Shown here: positions 14,023 to 28,100 of the stretch, piece by piece
How positions within the stretch are numbered: position 1 is the first letter of the stretch
Layout of the letters: each line of letters begins with the position of its first letter
From: Auanema rhodensis
Lineage: Eukaryota; Nematoda; Chromadorea; Rhabditida; Rhabditidae
NCBI GenBank assembly: GCA_964057225.1
Contig: OZ059900.1
Coordinates: 18,801,638-18,865,637 of the forward strand
Length of the DNA: 64,000 nt
Direction of reading: 5' to 3'
Position numbers and translations under genes: made by a program
The notes under the pieces: generated by a model
What the model was told of the DNA's origin: nothing
The model's database searches: none
What the model saw: the letters and a program-made list of their open reading frames with translations, nothing else

Positions 14023-17000
14023 GCAGATTCTGAGGGCACGCCCTTTATGGCTTATATTGATTAAATCGATTTTTGTTCATATGAGTCGTCAAATGCAACG
14101 AATTTCAGCGTGTTACATACTAAAATGAAACATTTTACATGCTGAACACTATAAAAATACAAAAACACAGTATTTCCCATGAGAAATATTTTATTATGCT
14201 GGAAAACCAGTTTTTGGAAATTTCGCTGTAAACAAGGTTTTGACTTACGATTTCATGTGTTCAAACTCATGCAATGTCAATGAAACCTAGCTCAAAATTG
14301 TTCCTACAACGTCTAGTTCCACTTTCACGACAAAAAAACAGGGGTTAGAAAATTAAGGAAATTAGCATATTCTGAGGGCACGCCCCTTATGGCTAATATT
14401 GATTAAATCGATTTTTGTTCATATGAGTCGTCAAATGCAACGAATTTCAGCGTGTTACATACTAAAATGAAGCATTTCACATGCTGAACACTAGAAAAAT
14501 ACAAAAACACAGTATTTCTCATGAGAAATATTTTATTATGCTGGAAAACGAGTTTTTGGAAATTTCGCTGTAAACAAGGTTTTGACTTACGATTTCATGT
14601 GTTCAAACTCATGCAATGTCAATGAAATCTAGCTCAAAATTGTTCCTACAACGTCTAGTTCCACTTTCACGACAAAAAAACAGGGGTTAGAAAATTAAGG
14701 AAATTAGCAGATTCTGAGGGCACGCCCTTTATGGCTTATATTGATTAAATCGATTTTTGTTCATATGAGTCGTCAAATGCAACGAATTTCAGCGTGTTAC
14801 ATACTAAAATGAAACATTTTACATGCTGAACACTATAAAAATACAAAAACACAGTATTTCCCATGAGAAATATTTTATTATGCTGGAAAACCAGTTTTTG
14901 GAAATTTCGCTGTAAACAAGGTTTTGACTTACGATTTCATGTGTTCAAACTCATGCAATGTCCATGAAACCTAGCTCAAAATTGTTCGTACAACGTCTAG
15001 TTCCACTTTCACGACAAAAAAACAGGGGTTAGAAAATTAAGGAAATTAGCATATTCTGAGGGCACGCCCCTTATGGCTAATATTGATTAAATCGATTTTT
15101 GTTCATATGAGTCGTCAAATGCAACGAATTTCAGCGTGTTACATACTAAAATGAAGCATTTTACATGCTGAACACTAAAAAAATACAAAAACACAGTATT
15201 TCCCATGAGAAATATTTTATTATGCTGGAAAACGAGTTTTTGGAAATTTCGCTGTAAACAAGGTTTTGACTTACGATTTCATGTGTTCAAACTCATGCAA
15301 TGTCAATGAAATCTAGCTCAAAATTGTTCCTACAACGTCTAGTTCCACTTTCACGACAAAAAAACAGGGGTTAGAAAATTAAGGAAATTAGCAGATTCTG
15401 AGGGCACGCCCTTTATGGCTTATATTGATTAAATCGATTTTTGTTCATATGAGTCGTCAAATGCAACGAATTTCAGCGTGTTACATACTAAAATGAAACA
15501 TTTTACATGCTGAACACTATAAAAATACAAAAACACAGTATTTCCCATGAGAAATATTTTATTATGCTGGAAAACCAGTTTTTGGAAATTTCGCTGTAAA
15601 CAAGGTTTTGACTTACGATTTCATGTGTTCAAACTCATGCAATGTCAATGAAACCTAGCTCAAAATTGTTCCTACAACGTCTAGTTCCACTTTCACGACA
15701 ACAAAACAGGGGTTAGAAAATTAAGGAAATTAGCATATTCTGAGGGCACGCCCCTTATGGCTAATATTGATTAAATCGATTTTTGTTCATATGAGTCGTC
15801 AAATGCAACGAATTTCAGCGTGTTACATACTAAAATGAAGCATTTCACATGCTGAACACTAGAAAAATACAAAAACACAGTATTTCCCATGAGAAATATT
15901 TTATTATGCTGGAAAACCAGTTTTTGGAAATTTCGCTGTAAACAAGGTTTTGACTTACGATTTCATGTGTTCAAACTCATGCAATGTCAATGAAACCTAG
16001 CTCAAAATTGTTCGTACAACGTCTAGTTCCACTTTCACGACAAAAAAACAGGGGTTAGAAAATTAAGGAAATTAGCATATTCTGAGGGCACGCCCCTTAT
16101 GGCTAATATTGATTAAATCGATTTTTGTTCATATGAGTCGTCAAATGCAACGAATTTCAGCGTGTTACATACTAAAATGAAGCATTTTACATGCTGAACA
16201 CTAGAAAAATACAAAAACACAGTATTTCTCATGAGAAATATTTTATTATGCTGGAAAACCAGTTTTTGGAAATTTCGCTGTAAACAAGGTTTTGACTTAC
16301 GATTTCATGTGTTCAAACTCATGCAATGTCAATAAAACCTAGCTCAAAATTGTTCGTACAACGTCTAGTTCCACTTTCACGACAAAAAAACAGGGGTTAG
16401 AAAATTAAGGAAATTAGCATATTCTGAGGGCACGCCCCTTATGGCTAATATTGATTAAATCGATTTTTGTTCATATGAGTCGTCAAATGCAACGAATTTC
16501 AGCGTGTTACATACTAAAATGAAGCATTTTACATGCTGAACACTATAAAAATACAAAAACACAGTATTTCCCATGAGAAATATTTTATTATGCTGGAAAA
16601 CCAGTTTTTGGAAATTTCGCTGTAAACAAGGTTTTGACTTACGATTTCATGTGTTCAAACTCATGCAATGTCAATGAAACCTAGCTCAAAATTGTTCGTA
16701 CAACGTCTAGTTCCACTTTCACGACAAAAAAACAGGGGTTAGAAAATTAAGGAAATTAGCATATTCTGAGGGCACGCCCCTTATGGCTAATATTGATTAA
16801 ATCGATTTTTGTTCATATGAGTCGTCAAATGCAACGAATTTCAGCGTGTTACATACTAAAATGAAGCATTTCACATGCTGAACACTAGAAAAATACAAAA
16901 ACACAGTATTTCCCATGAGAAATATTTTATTATGCTGGAAAACCAGTTTTTGGAAATTTCGCTGTAAACAAGGTTTTGACTTACGATTTCATGTGTTCAA

Positions 17001-17200
17001 ACTCATGCAATGTCAATGAAACCTAGCTCAAAATTGTTCGTACAACGTCTAGTTCCACTTTCACGACAAAAAAACAGGGGTTAGAAAATTAAGGAAATTA
17101 GCATATTCTGAGGGCACGCCCCTTATGGCTAATATTGATTAAATCGATTTTTGTTCATATGAGTCGTCAAATGCAACGAATTTCAGCGTGTTACATACTA

Positions 17201-17219
17201 AAATGAAATTTCCAGCATA
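17201..17219. other. Forward-to-reverse inversion junction
   Basis: Forward sequence runs to aaatgaa (ending 17207) and then reads directly into reverse-complement monomer at tttccagcataa (17209 on). No foreign bases are inserted. The junction string gaaatttccagcat also fits the reverse monomer if 15 bp between its two ttcca repeats were lost, which would leave gaa as the microhomology between the arms. Satellite of the same family lies on both sides, so the flip makes a centre for very large inverted repeats (17.2 kb on the left, more than 26 kb on the right). A foldback assembly or read artefact must be excluded. Confidence 0.9.
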
Positions 17220-17759
17220 ATAAAATATTTCTCATGGGAAATACTGTGTTTTTGTATTTTTCTAGTGTTCAGCATGTGAAATGCTTCATTTTAGTATGTA
17301 ACACGCTGAAATTCGTTGCATTTGACGACTCATATGAACAAAAATCGATTTAATCAATATTAGCCATAAGGGGCGTGCCCTCAGAATATGCTAATTTCCT
17401 TAATTTTCTAACCCCTGTTTTGTTGTCGTGAAAGTGGAACTAGACGTTGTAGGAACAATTTTGAGCTAGGTTTCATTGACATTGCATGAGTTTGAACACA
17501 TGAAATCGTAAGTCAAAACCTTGTTTACAGCGAAATTTCCAAAAACTGGTTTTCCAGCATAATAAAATATTTCTCATGGGAAATACTGTGTTTTTGTATT
17601 TTTCTAGTGTTCAGCATGTAAAATGCTTCATTTTAGTATGTAACACGCTGAAATTCGTTGCATTTGACGACTCATATGAACAAAAATCGATTTAATCAAT
17701 ATTAGCCATAAGGGGCGTGCCCTCAGAATATGCTAATTTCCTTAATTTTCTAACCCCTG

Positions 17760-18960
17760 TTTTTTTGTCGTGAAAGTGGAACTAGACGTTGTACGAACAA
17801 TTTTGAGCTAGGTTTTATTGACATTGCATGAGTTTGAACACATGAAATCGTAAGTCAAAACCTTGTTTACAGCGAAATTTCCAAAAACTGGTTTTCCAGC
17901 ATAATAAAATATTTCTCATGAGAAATACTGTGTTTTTGTATTTTTCTAGTGTTCAGCATGTAAAATGCTTCATTTTAGTATGTAACACGCTGAAATTCGT
18001 TGCATTTGACGACTCATATGAACAAAAATCGATTTAATCAATATTAGCCATAAGGGGCGTGCCCTCAGAATATGCTAATTTCCTTAATTTTCTAACCCCT
18101 GTTTTTTGTCGTGAAAGTGGAACTAGACGTTGTACGAACAATTTTGAGCTAGGTTTTATTGACATTGCATGAGTTTGAACACATGAAATCGTAAGTCAAA
18201 ACCTTGTTTACAGCGAAATTTCCAAAAACTGGTTTTCCAGCATAATAAAATATTTCTCATGAGAAATACTGTGTTTTTGTATTTTTCTAGTGTTCAGCAT
18301 GTAAAATGCTTCATTTTAGTATGTAACACGCTGAAATTCGTTGCATTTGACGACTCATATGAACAAAAATCGATTTAATCAATATTAGCCATAAGGGGCG
18401 TGCCCTCAGAATATGCTAATTTCCTTAATTTTCTAACCCCTGTTTTTTGTCGTGAAAGTGGAACTAGACGTTGTAGGAACAATTTTGAGCTAGGTTTCAT
18501 TGACATTGCATGAGTTTGAACACATGAAATCGTAAGTCAAAACCTTGTTTACAGCGAAATTTCCAAAAACTGGTTTTCCAGCATAATAAAATATTTCTCA
18601 TGGGAAATACTGTGTTTTTGTATTTTTATAGTGTTCAGCATGTAAAATGCTTCATTTTAGTATGTAACACGCTGAAATTCGTTGCATTTGACGACTCATA
18701 TGAACAAAAATCGATTTAATCAATATTAGCCATAAGGGGCGTGCCCTCAGAATATGCTAATTTCCTTAATTTTCTAACCCCTGTTTTTTTGTCGTGAAAG
18801 TGGAACTAGACGTTGTACGAACAATTTTGAGCTAGGTTTTATTGACATTGCATGAGTTTGAACACATGAAATCGTAAGTCAAAACCTTGTTTACAGCGAA
18901 ATTTCCAAAAACTGGTTTTCCAGCATAATAAAATATTTCTCATGAGAAATACTGTGTTTT
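17760..18960 (-). repeat. Segment recurring 6152 bp downstream (copy 1)
   Basis: Two consecutive 341-bp monomers (T-run starts at 18101 and 18442), with ggttttattgac and catgagaaat variants around them, recur at 24253 and 24594, an offset of 6152 bp for both. Adjacent pairs of the short T-run are rare, so the matching pair is good evidence of a segmental copy. The outer limits are approximate. Confidence 0.72.
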
Positions 18961-21900
18961 TGTATTTTTCTAGTGTTCAGCATGTAAAATGCTTCATTTT
19001 AGTATGTAACACGCTGAAATTCGTTGCATTTGACGACTCATATGAACAAAAATCGATTTAATCAATATTAGCCATAAGGGGCGTGCCCTCAGAATATGCT
19101 AATTTCCTTAATTTTCTAACCCCTGTTTTTTGTCGTGAAAGTGGAACTAGACGTTGTACGAACAATTTTGAGCTAGGTTTTATTGACATTGCATGAGTTT
19201 GAACACATGAAATCGTAAGTCAAAACCTTGTTTACAGCGAAATTTCCAAAAACTGGTTTTCCAGCATAATAAAATATTTCTCATGGGAAATACTGTGTTT
19301 TTGTATTTTTATAGTGTTCAGCATGTAAAATGTTTCATTTTAGTATGTAACACGCTGAAATTCGTTGCATTTGACGACTCATATGAACAAAAATCGATTT
19401 AATCAATATTAGCCATAAAGGGCGTGCCCTCAGAATATGCTAATTTCCTTAATTTTCTAACCCCTGTTTTTTTGTCGTGAAAGTGGAACTAGACGTTGTA
19501 GGAACAATTTTGAGCTAGGTTTCATTGACATTGCATGAGTTTGAACACATGAAATCGTAAGTCAAAACCTTGTTTACAGCGAAATTTCCAAAAACTCGTT
19601 TTCCAGCATAATAAAATATTTCTCATGGGAAATACTGTGTTTTTATATTTTTTTAGTGTTCAGCATGTGAAATGCTTCATTTTAGTATGTAACACGCTGA
19701 AATTAATTGCATTTGACGACTCATATGAACAAAAATCGATTTAATCAATATTAGCCATAAGGGGCGTGCCCTCAGAATATGCTAATTTCCTTAATTTTCT
19801 AACCCCTGTTTTTTTGTCGTGAAAGTGGAACTAGACGTTGTACGAACAATTTTGAGCTAGGTTTCATTGACATTGCATGAGTTTGAACACATGAAATCGT
19901 AAGTCAAAACCTTGTTTACAGCGAAATTTCCAAAAACTGGTTTTCCAGCATAATAAAATATTTCTCATGGGAAATACTGTGTTTTTGTATTTTTCTAGTG
20001 TTCAGCATGTGAAATGCTTCATTTTAGTATGTAACACGCTGAAATTCGTTGCATTTGACGACTCATATGAACAAAAATCGATTTAATCAATATTAGCCAT
20101 AAGGGGCGTGCCCTCAGAATATGCTAATTTCCTTAATTTTCTAACCCCTGTTTTTTTGTCGTGAAAGTGGAACTAGACGTTGTACGAACAATTTTGAGCT
20201 AGGTTTTATTGACATTGCATGAGTTTGAACACATGAAATCGTAAGTCAAAACCTTGTTTACAGCGAAATTTCCAAAAACTGGTTTTCCAGCATAATAAAA
20301 TATTTCTCATGGGAAATACTGTGTTTTTGTATTTTTCTAGTGTTCAGCATGTGAAATGCTTCATTTTAGTATGTAACACGCTGAAATTCGTTGCATTTGA
20401 CGACTCATATGAACAAAAATCGATTTAATCAATATTAGCCATAAGGGGCGTGCCCTCAGAATATGCTAATTTCCTTAATTTTCTAACCCCTGTTTTTTTG
20501 TCGTGAAAGTGGAACTAGACGTTGTAGGAACAATTTTGAGCTAGGTTTCATTGACATTGCATGAGTTTGAACACATGAAATCGTAAGTCAAAACCTTGTT
20601 TACAGCGAAATTTCCAAAAACTCGTTTTCCAGCATAATAAAATATTTCTCATGGGAAATACTGTGTTTTTGTAGTTTTTTAGTGTTCAGCATGTAAAATG
20701 CTTCATTTTAGTATGTAACACGCTGAAATTAATTGCATTTGACGACTCATATGAACAAAAATCGATTTAATCAATATTAGCCATAAGGGGCGTGCCCTCA
20801 GAATATGCTAATTTCCTTAATTTTCTAACCCCTGTTTTTTTGTCGTGAAAGTGGAACTAGACGTTGTACGAACAATTTTGAGCTAAGTTTCATTGACATT
20901 GCATGAGTTTGAACACATGAAATCGTAAGTCAAAACCTTGTTTACAGCGAAATTTCCAAAAACTGGTTTTCCAGCATAATAAAATATTTCTCATGGGAAA
21001 TACTGTGTTTTTGTATTTTTCTAGTGTTCAGCATGTGAAATGCTTCATTTTAGTATGTAACACGCTGAAATTCGTTGCATTTGACGACTCATATGAACAA
21101 AAATCGATTTAATCAATATTAGCCATAAGGGGCGTGCCCTCAGAATATGCTAATTTCCTTAATTTTCTAACCCCTGTTTTTTTGTCGTGAAAGTGGAACT
21201 AGACGTTGTACGAACAATTTTGAGCTAGGTTTCATTGACATTGCATGAGTTTGAACACATGAAATCGTAAGTCAAAACCTTGTTTACAGCGAAATTTCCA
21301 AAAACTGGTTTTCCAGCATAATAAAATATTTCTCATGGGAAATACTGTGTTTTTGTATTTTTATAGTGTTCAGCATGTAAAATGTTTCATTTTAGTATGT
21401 AACACGCTGAAATTCGTTGCATTTGACGACTCATATGAACAAAAATCGATTTAATCAATATTAGCCATAAAGGGCGTGCCCTCAGAATATGCTAATTTCC
21501 TTAATTTTCTAACCCCTGTTTTTTTGTCGTGAAAGTGGAACTAGACGTTGTAGGAACAATTTTGAGCTAGGTTTCATTGACATTGCATGAGTTTGAACAC
21601 ATGAAATCGTAAGTCAAAACCTTGTTTACAGCGAAATTTCCAAAAACTCGTTTTCCAGCATAATAAAATATTTCTCATGGGAAATACTGTGTTTTTGTAG
21701 TTTTTTAGTGTTCAGCATGTAAAATGCTTCATTTTAGTATGTAACACGCTGAAATTAATTGCATTTGACGACTCATATGAACAAAAATCGATTTAATCAA
21801 TATTAGCCATAAGGGGCGTGCCCTCAGAATATGCTAATTTCCTTAATTTTCTAACCCCTGTTTTTTTGTCGTGAAAGTGGAACTAGACGTTGTACGAACA

Positions 21901-23909
21901 ATTTTGAGCTAGGTTTCATTGACATTGCATGAGTTTGAACACATGAAATCGTAAGTCAAAACCTTGTTTACAGCGAAATTTCCAAAAACTGGTTTTCCAG
22001 CATAATAAAATATTTCTCATGGGAAATACTGTGTTTTTGTATTTTTCTAGTGTTCAGCATGTGAAATGCTTCATTTTAGTATGTAACACGCTGAAATTCG
22101 TTGCATTTGACGACTCATATGAACAAAAATCGATTTAATCAATATTAGCCATAAGGGGCGTGCCCTCAGAATATGCTAATTTCCTTAATTTTCTAACCCC
22201 TGTTTTTTTGTCGTGAAAGTGGAACTAGACGTTGTACGAACAATTTTGAGCTAGGTTTTATTGACATTGCATGAGTTTGAACACATGAAATCGTAAGTCA
22301 AAACCTTGTTTACAGCGAAATTTCCAAAAACTGGTTTTCCAGCATAATAAAATATTTCTCATGGGAAATACTGTGTTTTTGTATTTTTCTAGTGTTCAGC
22401 ATGTGAAATGCTTCATTTTGGTATGTAACACGCTGAAATTCGTTGCATTTGACGACTCATATGAACAAAAATCGATTTAATCAATATTAGCCATAAGGGG
22501 CGTGCCCTCAGAATATGCTAATTTCCTTAATTTTCTAACCCCTGTTTTGTTGTCGTGAAAGTGGAACTAGACGTTGTAGGAACAATTTTGAGCTAGGTTT
22601 CATTGACATTGCATGAGTTTGAACACATGAAATCGTAAGTCAAAACCTTGTTTACAGCGAAATTTCCAAAAACTGGTTTTCCAGCATAATAAAATATTTC
22701 TCATGGGAAATACTGTGTTTTTGTATTTTTCTAGTGTTCAGCATGTGAAATGCTTCAATTTAGTATGTAACACGCTGAAATTCGTTGCATTTGACGACTC
22801 ATATGAACAAAAATCGATTTAATCAATATTAGCCATAAGGGGCGTGCCCTCAGAATATGCTAATTTCCTTAATTTTCTAACCCCTGTTTTGTTGTCGTGA
22901 AAGTGGAACTAGACGTTGTAGGAACAATTTTGAGCTAGGTTTCATTGACATTGCATGAGTTTGAACACATGAAATCGTAAGTCAAAACCTTGTTTACAGC
23001 GAAATTTCCAAAAACTCGTTTTCCAGCATAATAAAATATTTCTCATGGGAAATACTGTGTTTTTGTATTTTTTTAGTGTTCAGCATGTAAAATGCTTCAT
23101 TTTAGTATGTAACACGCTGAAATTAATTGCATTTGACGACTCATATGAACAAAAATCGATTTAATCAATATTAGCCATAAGGGGCGTGCCCTCAGAATAT
23201 GCTAATTTCCTTAATTTTCTAACCCCTGTTTTTTGTCGTGAAAGTGGAACTAGACGTTGTAGGAACAATTTTGAGCTAGGTTTCATTGACATTGCATGAG
23301 TTTGAACACATGAAATCGTAAGTCAAAACCTTGTTTACAGCGAAATTTCCAAAAACTGGTTTTCCAGCATAATAAAATATTTCTCATGGGAAATACTGTG
23401 TTTTTGTATTTTTATAGTGTTCAGCATGTAAAATGCTTCATTTTAGTATGTAACACGCTGAAATTCGTTGCATTTGACGACTCATATGAACAAAAATCGA
23501 TTTAATCAATATTAGCCATAAGGGGCGTGCCCTCAGAATATGCTAATTTCCTTAATTTTCTAACCCCTGTTTTGTTGTCGTGAAAGTGGAACTAGACGTT
23601 GTAGGAACAATTTTGAGCTAGGTTTCATTGACATTGCATGAGTTTGAACACATGAAATCGTAAGTCAAAACCTTGTTTACAGCGAAATTTCCAAAAACTG
23701 GTTTTCCAGCATAATAAAATATTTCTCATGGGAAATACTGTGTTTTTGTATTTTTCTAGTGTTCAGCATGTAAAATGCTTCATTTTAGTATGTAACACGC
23801 TGAAATTCGTTGCATTTGACGACTCATATGAACAAAAATCGATTTAATCAATATTAGCCATAAGGGGCGTGCCCTCAGAATATGCTAATTTCCTTAATTT
23901 TCTAACCCC

Positions 23910-25110
23910 TGTTTTTTTGTCGTGAAAGTGGAACTAGACGTTGTACGAACAATTTTGAGCTAGGTTTTATTGACATTGCATGAGTTTGAACACATGAAAT
24001 CGTAAGTCAAAACCTTGTTTACAGCGAAATTTCCAAAAACTGGTTTTCCAGCATAATAAAATATTTCTCATGAGAAATACTGTGTTTTTGTATTTTTCTA
24101 GTGTTCAGCATGTAAAATGCTTCATTTTAGTATGTAACACGCTGAAATTCGTTGCATTTGACGACTCATATGAACAAAAATCGATTTAATCAATATTAGC
24201 CATAAGGGGCGTGCCCTCAGAATATGCTAATTTCCTTAATTTTCTAACCCCTGTTTTTTGTCGTGAAAGTGGAACTAGACGTTGTACGAACAATTTTGAG
24301 CTAGGTTTTATTGACATTGCATGAGTTTGAACACATGAAATCGTAAGTCAAAACCTTGTTTACAGCGAAATTTCCAAAAACTGGTTTTCCAGCATAATAA
24401 AATATTTCTCATGAGAAATACTGTGTTTTTGTATTTTTCTAGTGTTCAGCATGTAAAATGCTTCATTTTAGTATGTAACACGCTGAAATTCGTTGCATTT
24501 GACGACTCATATGAACAAAAATCGATATAATCAATATTAGCCATAAGGGGCGTGCCCTCAGAATATGCTAATTTCCTTAATTTTCTAACCCCTGTTTTTT
24601 GTCGTGAAAGTGGAACTAGACGTTGTAGGAACAATTTTGAGCTAGGTTTCATTGACATTGCATGAGTTTGAACACATGAAATCGTAAGTCAAAACCTTGT
24701 TTACAGCGAAATTTCCAAAAACTGGTTTTCCAGCATAATAAAATATTTCTCATGGGAAATACTGTGTTTTTGTATTTTTATAGTGTTCAGCATGTAAAAT
24801 GCTTCATTTTAGTATGTAACACGCTGAAATTCGTTGCATTTGACGACTCATATGAACAAAAATCGATTTAATCAATATTAGCCATAAGGGGCGTGCCCTC
24901 AGAATATGCTAATTTCCTTAATTTTCTAACCCCTGTTTTTTTGTCGTGAAAGTGGAACTAGACGTTGTACGAACAATTTTGAGCTAGGTTTTATTGACAT
25001 TGCATGAGTTTGAACACATGAAATCGTAAGTCAAAACCTTGTTTACAGCGAAATTTCCAAAAACTGGTTTTCCAGCATAATAAAATATTTCTCATGAGAA
25101 ATACTGTGTT
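23910..25110 (-). repeat. Segment recurring 6152 bp upstream (copy 2)
   Basis: Copy of about 17760-18960, recognised by the paired 341-bp units at 24253 and 24594 and neighbouring ggttttattgac/catgagaaat monomers. One unit here has a T-to-A change (atcgatataatc, near 24524) that removes a stop codon and creates the only ORF of over 60 codons outside the palindromic junctions. Confidence 0.72.
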
Positions 25111-28100
25111 TTTGTATTTTTCTAGTGTTCAGCATGTAAAATGCTTCATTTTAGTATGTAACACGCTGAAATTCGTTGCATTTGACGACTCATATGAACA
25201 AAAATCGATTTAATCAATATTAGCCATAAGGGGCGTGCCCTCAGAATATGCTAATTTCCTTAATTTTCTAACCCCTGTTTTTTTGTCGTGAAAGTGGAAC
25301 TAGACGTTGTACGAACAATTTTGAGCTAGGTTTCATTGACATTGCATGAGTTTGAACACATGAAATCGTAAGTCAAAACCTTGTTTACAGCGAAATTTCC
25401 AAAAACTGGTTTTCCAGCATAATAAAATATTTCTCATGGGAAATACTGTGTTTTTGTATTTTTATAGTGTTCAGCATGTAAAATGTTTCATTTTAGTATG
25501 TAACACGCTGAAATTCGTTGCATTTGACGACTCATATGAACAAAAATCGATTTAATCAATATTAGCCATAAAGGGCGTGCCCTCAGAATATGCTAATTTC
25601 CTTAATTTTCTAACCCCTGTTTTTTTGTCGTGAAAGTGGAACTAGACGTTGTAGGAACAATTTTGAGCTAGGTTTCATTGACATTGCATGAGTTTGAACA
25701 CATGAAATCGTAAGTCAAAACCTTGTTTACAGCGAAATTTCCAAAAACTCGTTTTCCAGCATAATAAAATATTTCTCATGGGAAATACTGTGTTTTTGTA
25801 TTTTTTTAGTGTTCAGCATGTAAAATGCTTCATTTTAGTATGTAACACGCTGAAATTAATTGCATTTGACGACTCATATGAACAAAAATCGATTTAATCA
25901 ATATTAGCCATAAGGGGCGTGCCCTCAGAATATGCTAATTTCCTTAATTTTCTAACCCCTGTTTTTTTGTCGTGAAAGTGGAACTAGACGTTGTACGAAC
26001 AATTTTGAGCTAGGTTTCATTGACATTGCATGAGTTTGAACACATGAAATCGTAAGTCAAAACCTTGTTTACAGCGAAATTTCAAAAAACTGGTTTTCCA
26101 GCATAATAAAATATTTCTCATGGGAAATACTGTGTTTTTGTATTTTTCTAGTGTTCAGCATGTGAAATGCTTCATTTTAGTATGTAACACGCTGAAATTC
26201 GTTGCATTTGACGACTCATATGAACAAAAATCGATTTAATCAATATTAGCCATAAGGGGCGTGCCCTCAGAATATGCTAATTTCCTTAATTTTCTAACCC
26301 CTGTTTTTTTGTCGTGAAAGTGGAACTAGACGTTGTACGAACAATTTTGAGCTAGGTTTTATTGACATTGCATGAGTTTGAACACATGAAATCGTAAGTC
26401 AAAACCTTGTTTACAGCGAAATTTCCAAAAACTGGTTTTCCAGCATAATAAAATATTTCTCATGGGAAATACTGTGTTTTTGTATTTTTCTAGTGTTCAG
26501 CATGTGAAATGCTTCATTTTAGTATGTAACACGCTGAAATTCGTTGCATTTGACGACTCATATGAACAAAAATCGATTTAATCAATATTAGCCATAAGGG
26601 GCGTGCCCTCAGAATATGCTAATTTCCTTAATTTTCTAACCCCTGTTTTTTTGTCGTGAAAGTGGAACTAGACGTTGTAGGAACAATTTTGAGCTAGGTT
26701 TCATTGACATTGCATGAGTTTGAACACATGAAATCGTAAGTCAAAACCTTGTTTACAGCGAAATTTCCAAAAACTCGTTTTCCAGCATAATAAAATATTT
26801 CTCATGGGAAATACTGTGTTTTTGTAGTTTTTTAGTGTTCAGCATGTAAAATGCTTCATTTTAGTATGTAACACGCTGAAATTAATTGCATTTGACGACT
26901 CATATGAACAAAAATCGATTTAATCAATATTAGCCATAAGGGGCGTGCCCTCAGAATATGCTAATTTCCTTAATTTTCTAACCCCTGTTTTTTTGTCGTG
27001 AAAGTGGAACTAGACGTTGTACGAACAATTTTGAGCTAGGTTTCATTGACATTGCATGAGTTTGAACACATGAAATCGTAAGTCAAAACCTTGTTTACAG
27101 CGAAATTTCCAAAAACTGGTTTTCCAGCATAATAAAATATTTCTCATGGGAAATACTGTGTTTTTGTATTTTTCTAGTGTTCAGCATGTGAAATGCTTCA
27201 TTTTAGTATGTAACACGCTGAAATTCGTTGCATTTGACGACTCATATGAACAAAAATCGATTTAATCAATATTAGCCATAAGGGGCGTGCCCTCAGAATA
27301 TGCTAATTTCCTTAATTTTCTAACCCCTGTTTTTTTGTCGTGAAAGTGGAACTAGACGTTGTACGAACAATTTTGAGCTAGGTTTCATTGACATTGCATG
27401 AGTTTGAACACATGAAATCGTAAGTCAAAACCTTGTTTACAGCGAAATTTCCAAAAACTGGTTTTCCAGCATAATAAAATATTTCTCATGGGAAATACTG
27501 TGTTTTTGTATTTTTATAGTGTTCAGCATGTAAAATGTTTCATTTTAGTATGTAACACGCTGAAATTCGTTGCATTTGACGACTCATATGAACAAAAATC
27601 GATTTAATCAATATTAGCCATAAAGGGCGTGCCCTCAGAATATGCTAATTTCCTTAATTTTCTAACCCCTGTTTTTTTGTCGTGAAAGTGGAACTAGACG
27701 TTGTAGGAACAATTTTGAGCTAGGTTTCATTGACATTGCATGAGTTTGAACACATGAAATCGTAAGTCAAAACCTTGTTTACAGCGAAATTTCCAAAAAC
27801 TCGTTTTCCAGCATAATAAAATATTTCTCATGGGAAATACTGTGTTTTTGTATTTTTATAGTGTTCAGCATGTAAAATGTTTCATTTTAGTATGTAACAC
27901 GCTGAAATTCGTTGCATTTGACGACTCATATGAACAAAAATCGATTTAATCAATATTAGCCATAAAGGGCGTGCCCTCAGAATATGCTAATTTCCTTAAT
28001 TTTCTAACCCCTGTTTTTTTGTCGTGAAAGTGGAACTAGACGTTGTAGGAACAATTTTGAGCTAGGTTTCATTGACATTGCATGAGTTTGAACACATGAA

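Larger units (their letters stand above)
1..17208 (+). repeat. Forward-orientation satellite array, ~50.3 monomers
   Basis: Phase markers fall at exact multiples of 342 bp: unit starts at 1, 343, 685, ..., 16759 and 17101. The array therefore holds 50 complete units without a net insertion or deletion, followed by 108 bp of the 51st. Variation is by base substitution only. A subfamily with gcagattctg plus the neighbouring variants cctttatggcttat recurs between 1369 and about 15.7 kb. I did not find it in any reverse array. The last 1.5 kb before the flip lacks this subfamily and looks more like the reverse array. Confidence 0.95.

Noticed and set aside
24446-24658. 70-codon ORF on the minus strand
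   Set aside because: It exists because one base change in one monomer (atcgatataatc instead of atcgatttaatc) removes a stop codon. All sister monomers keep the stop.
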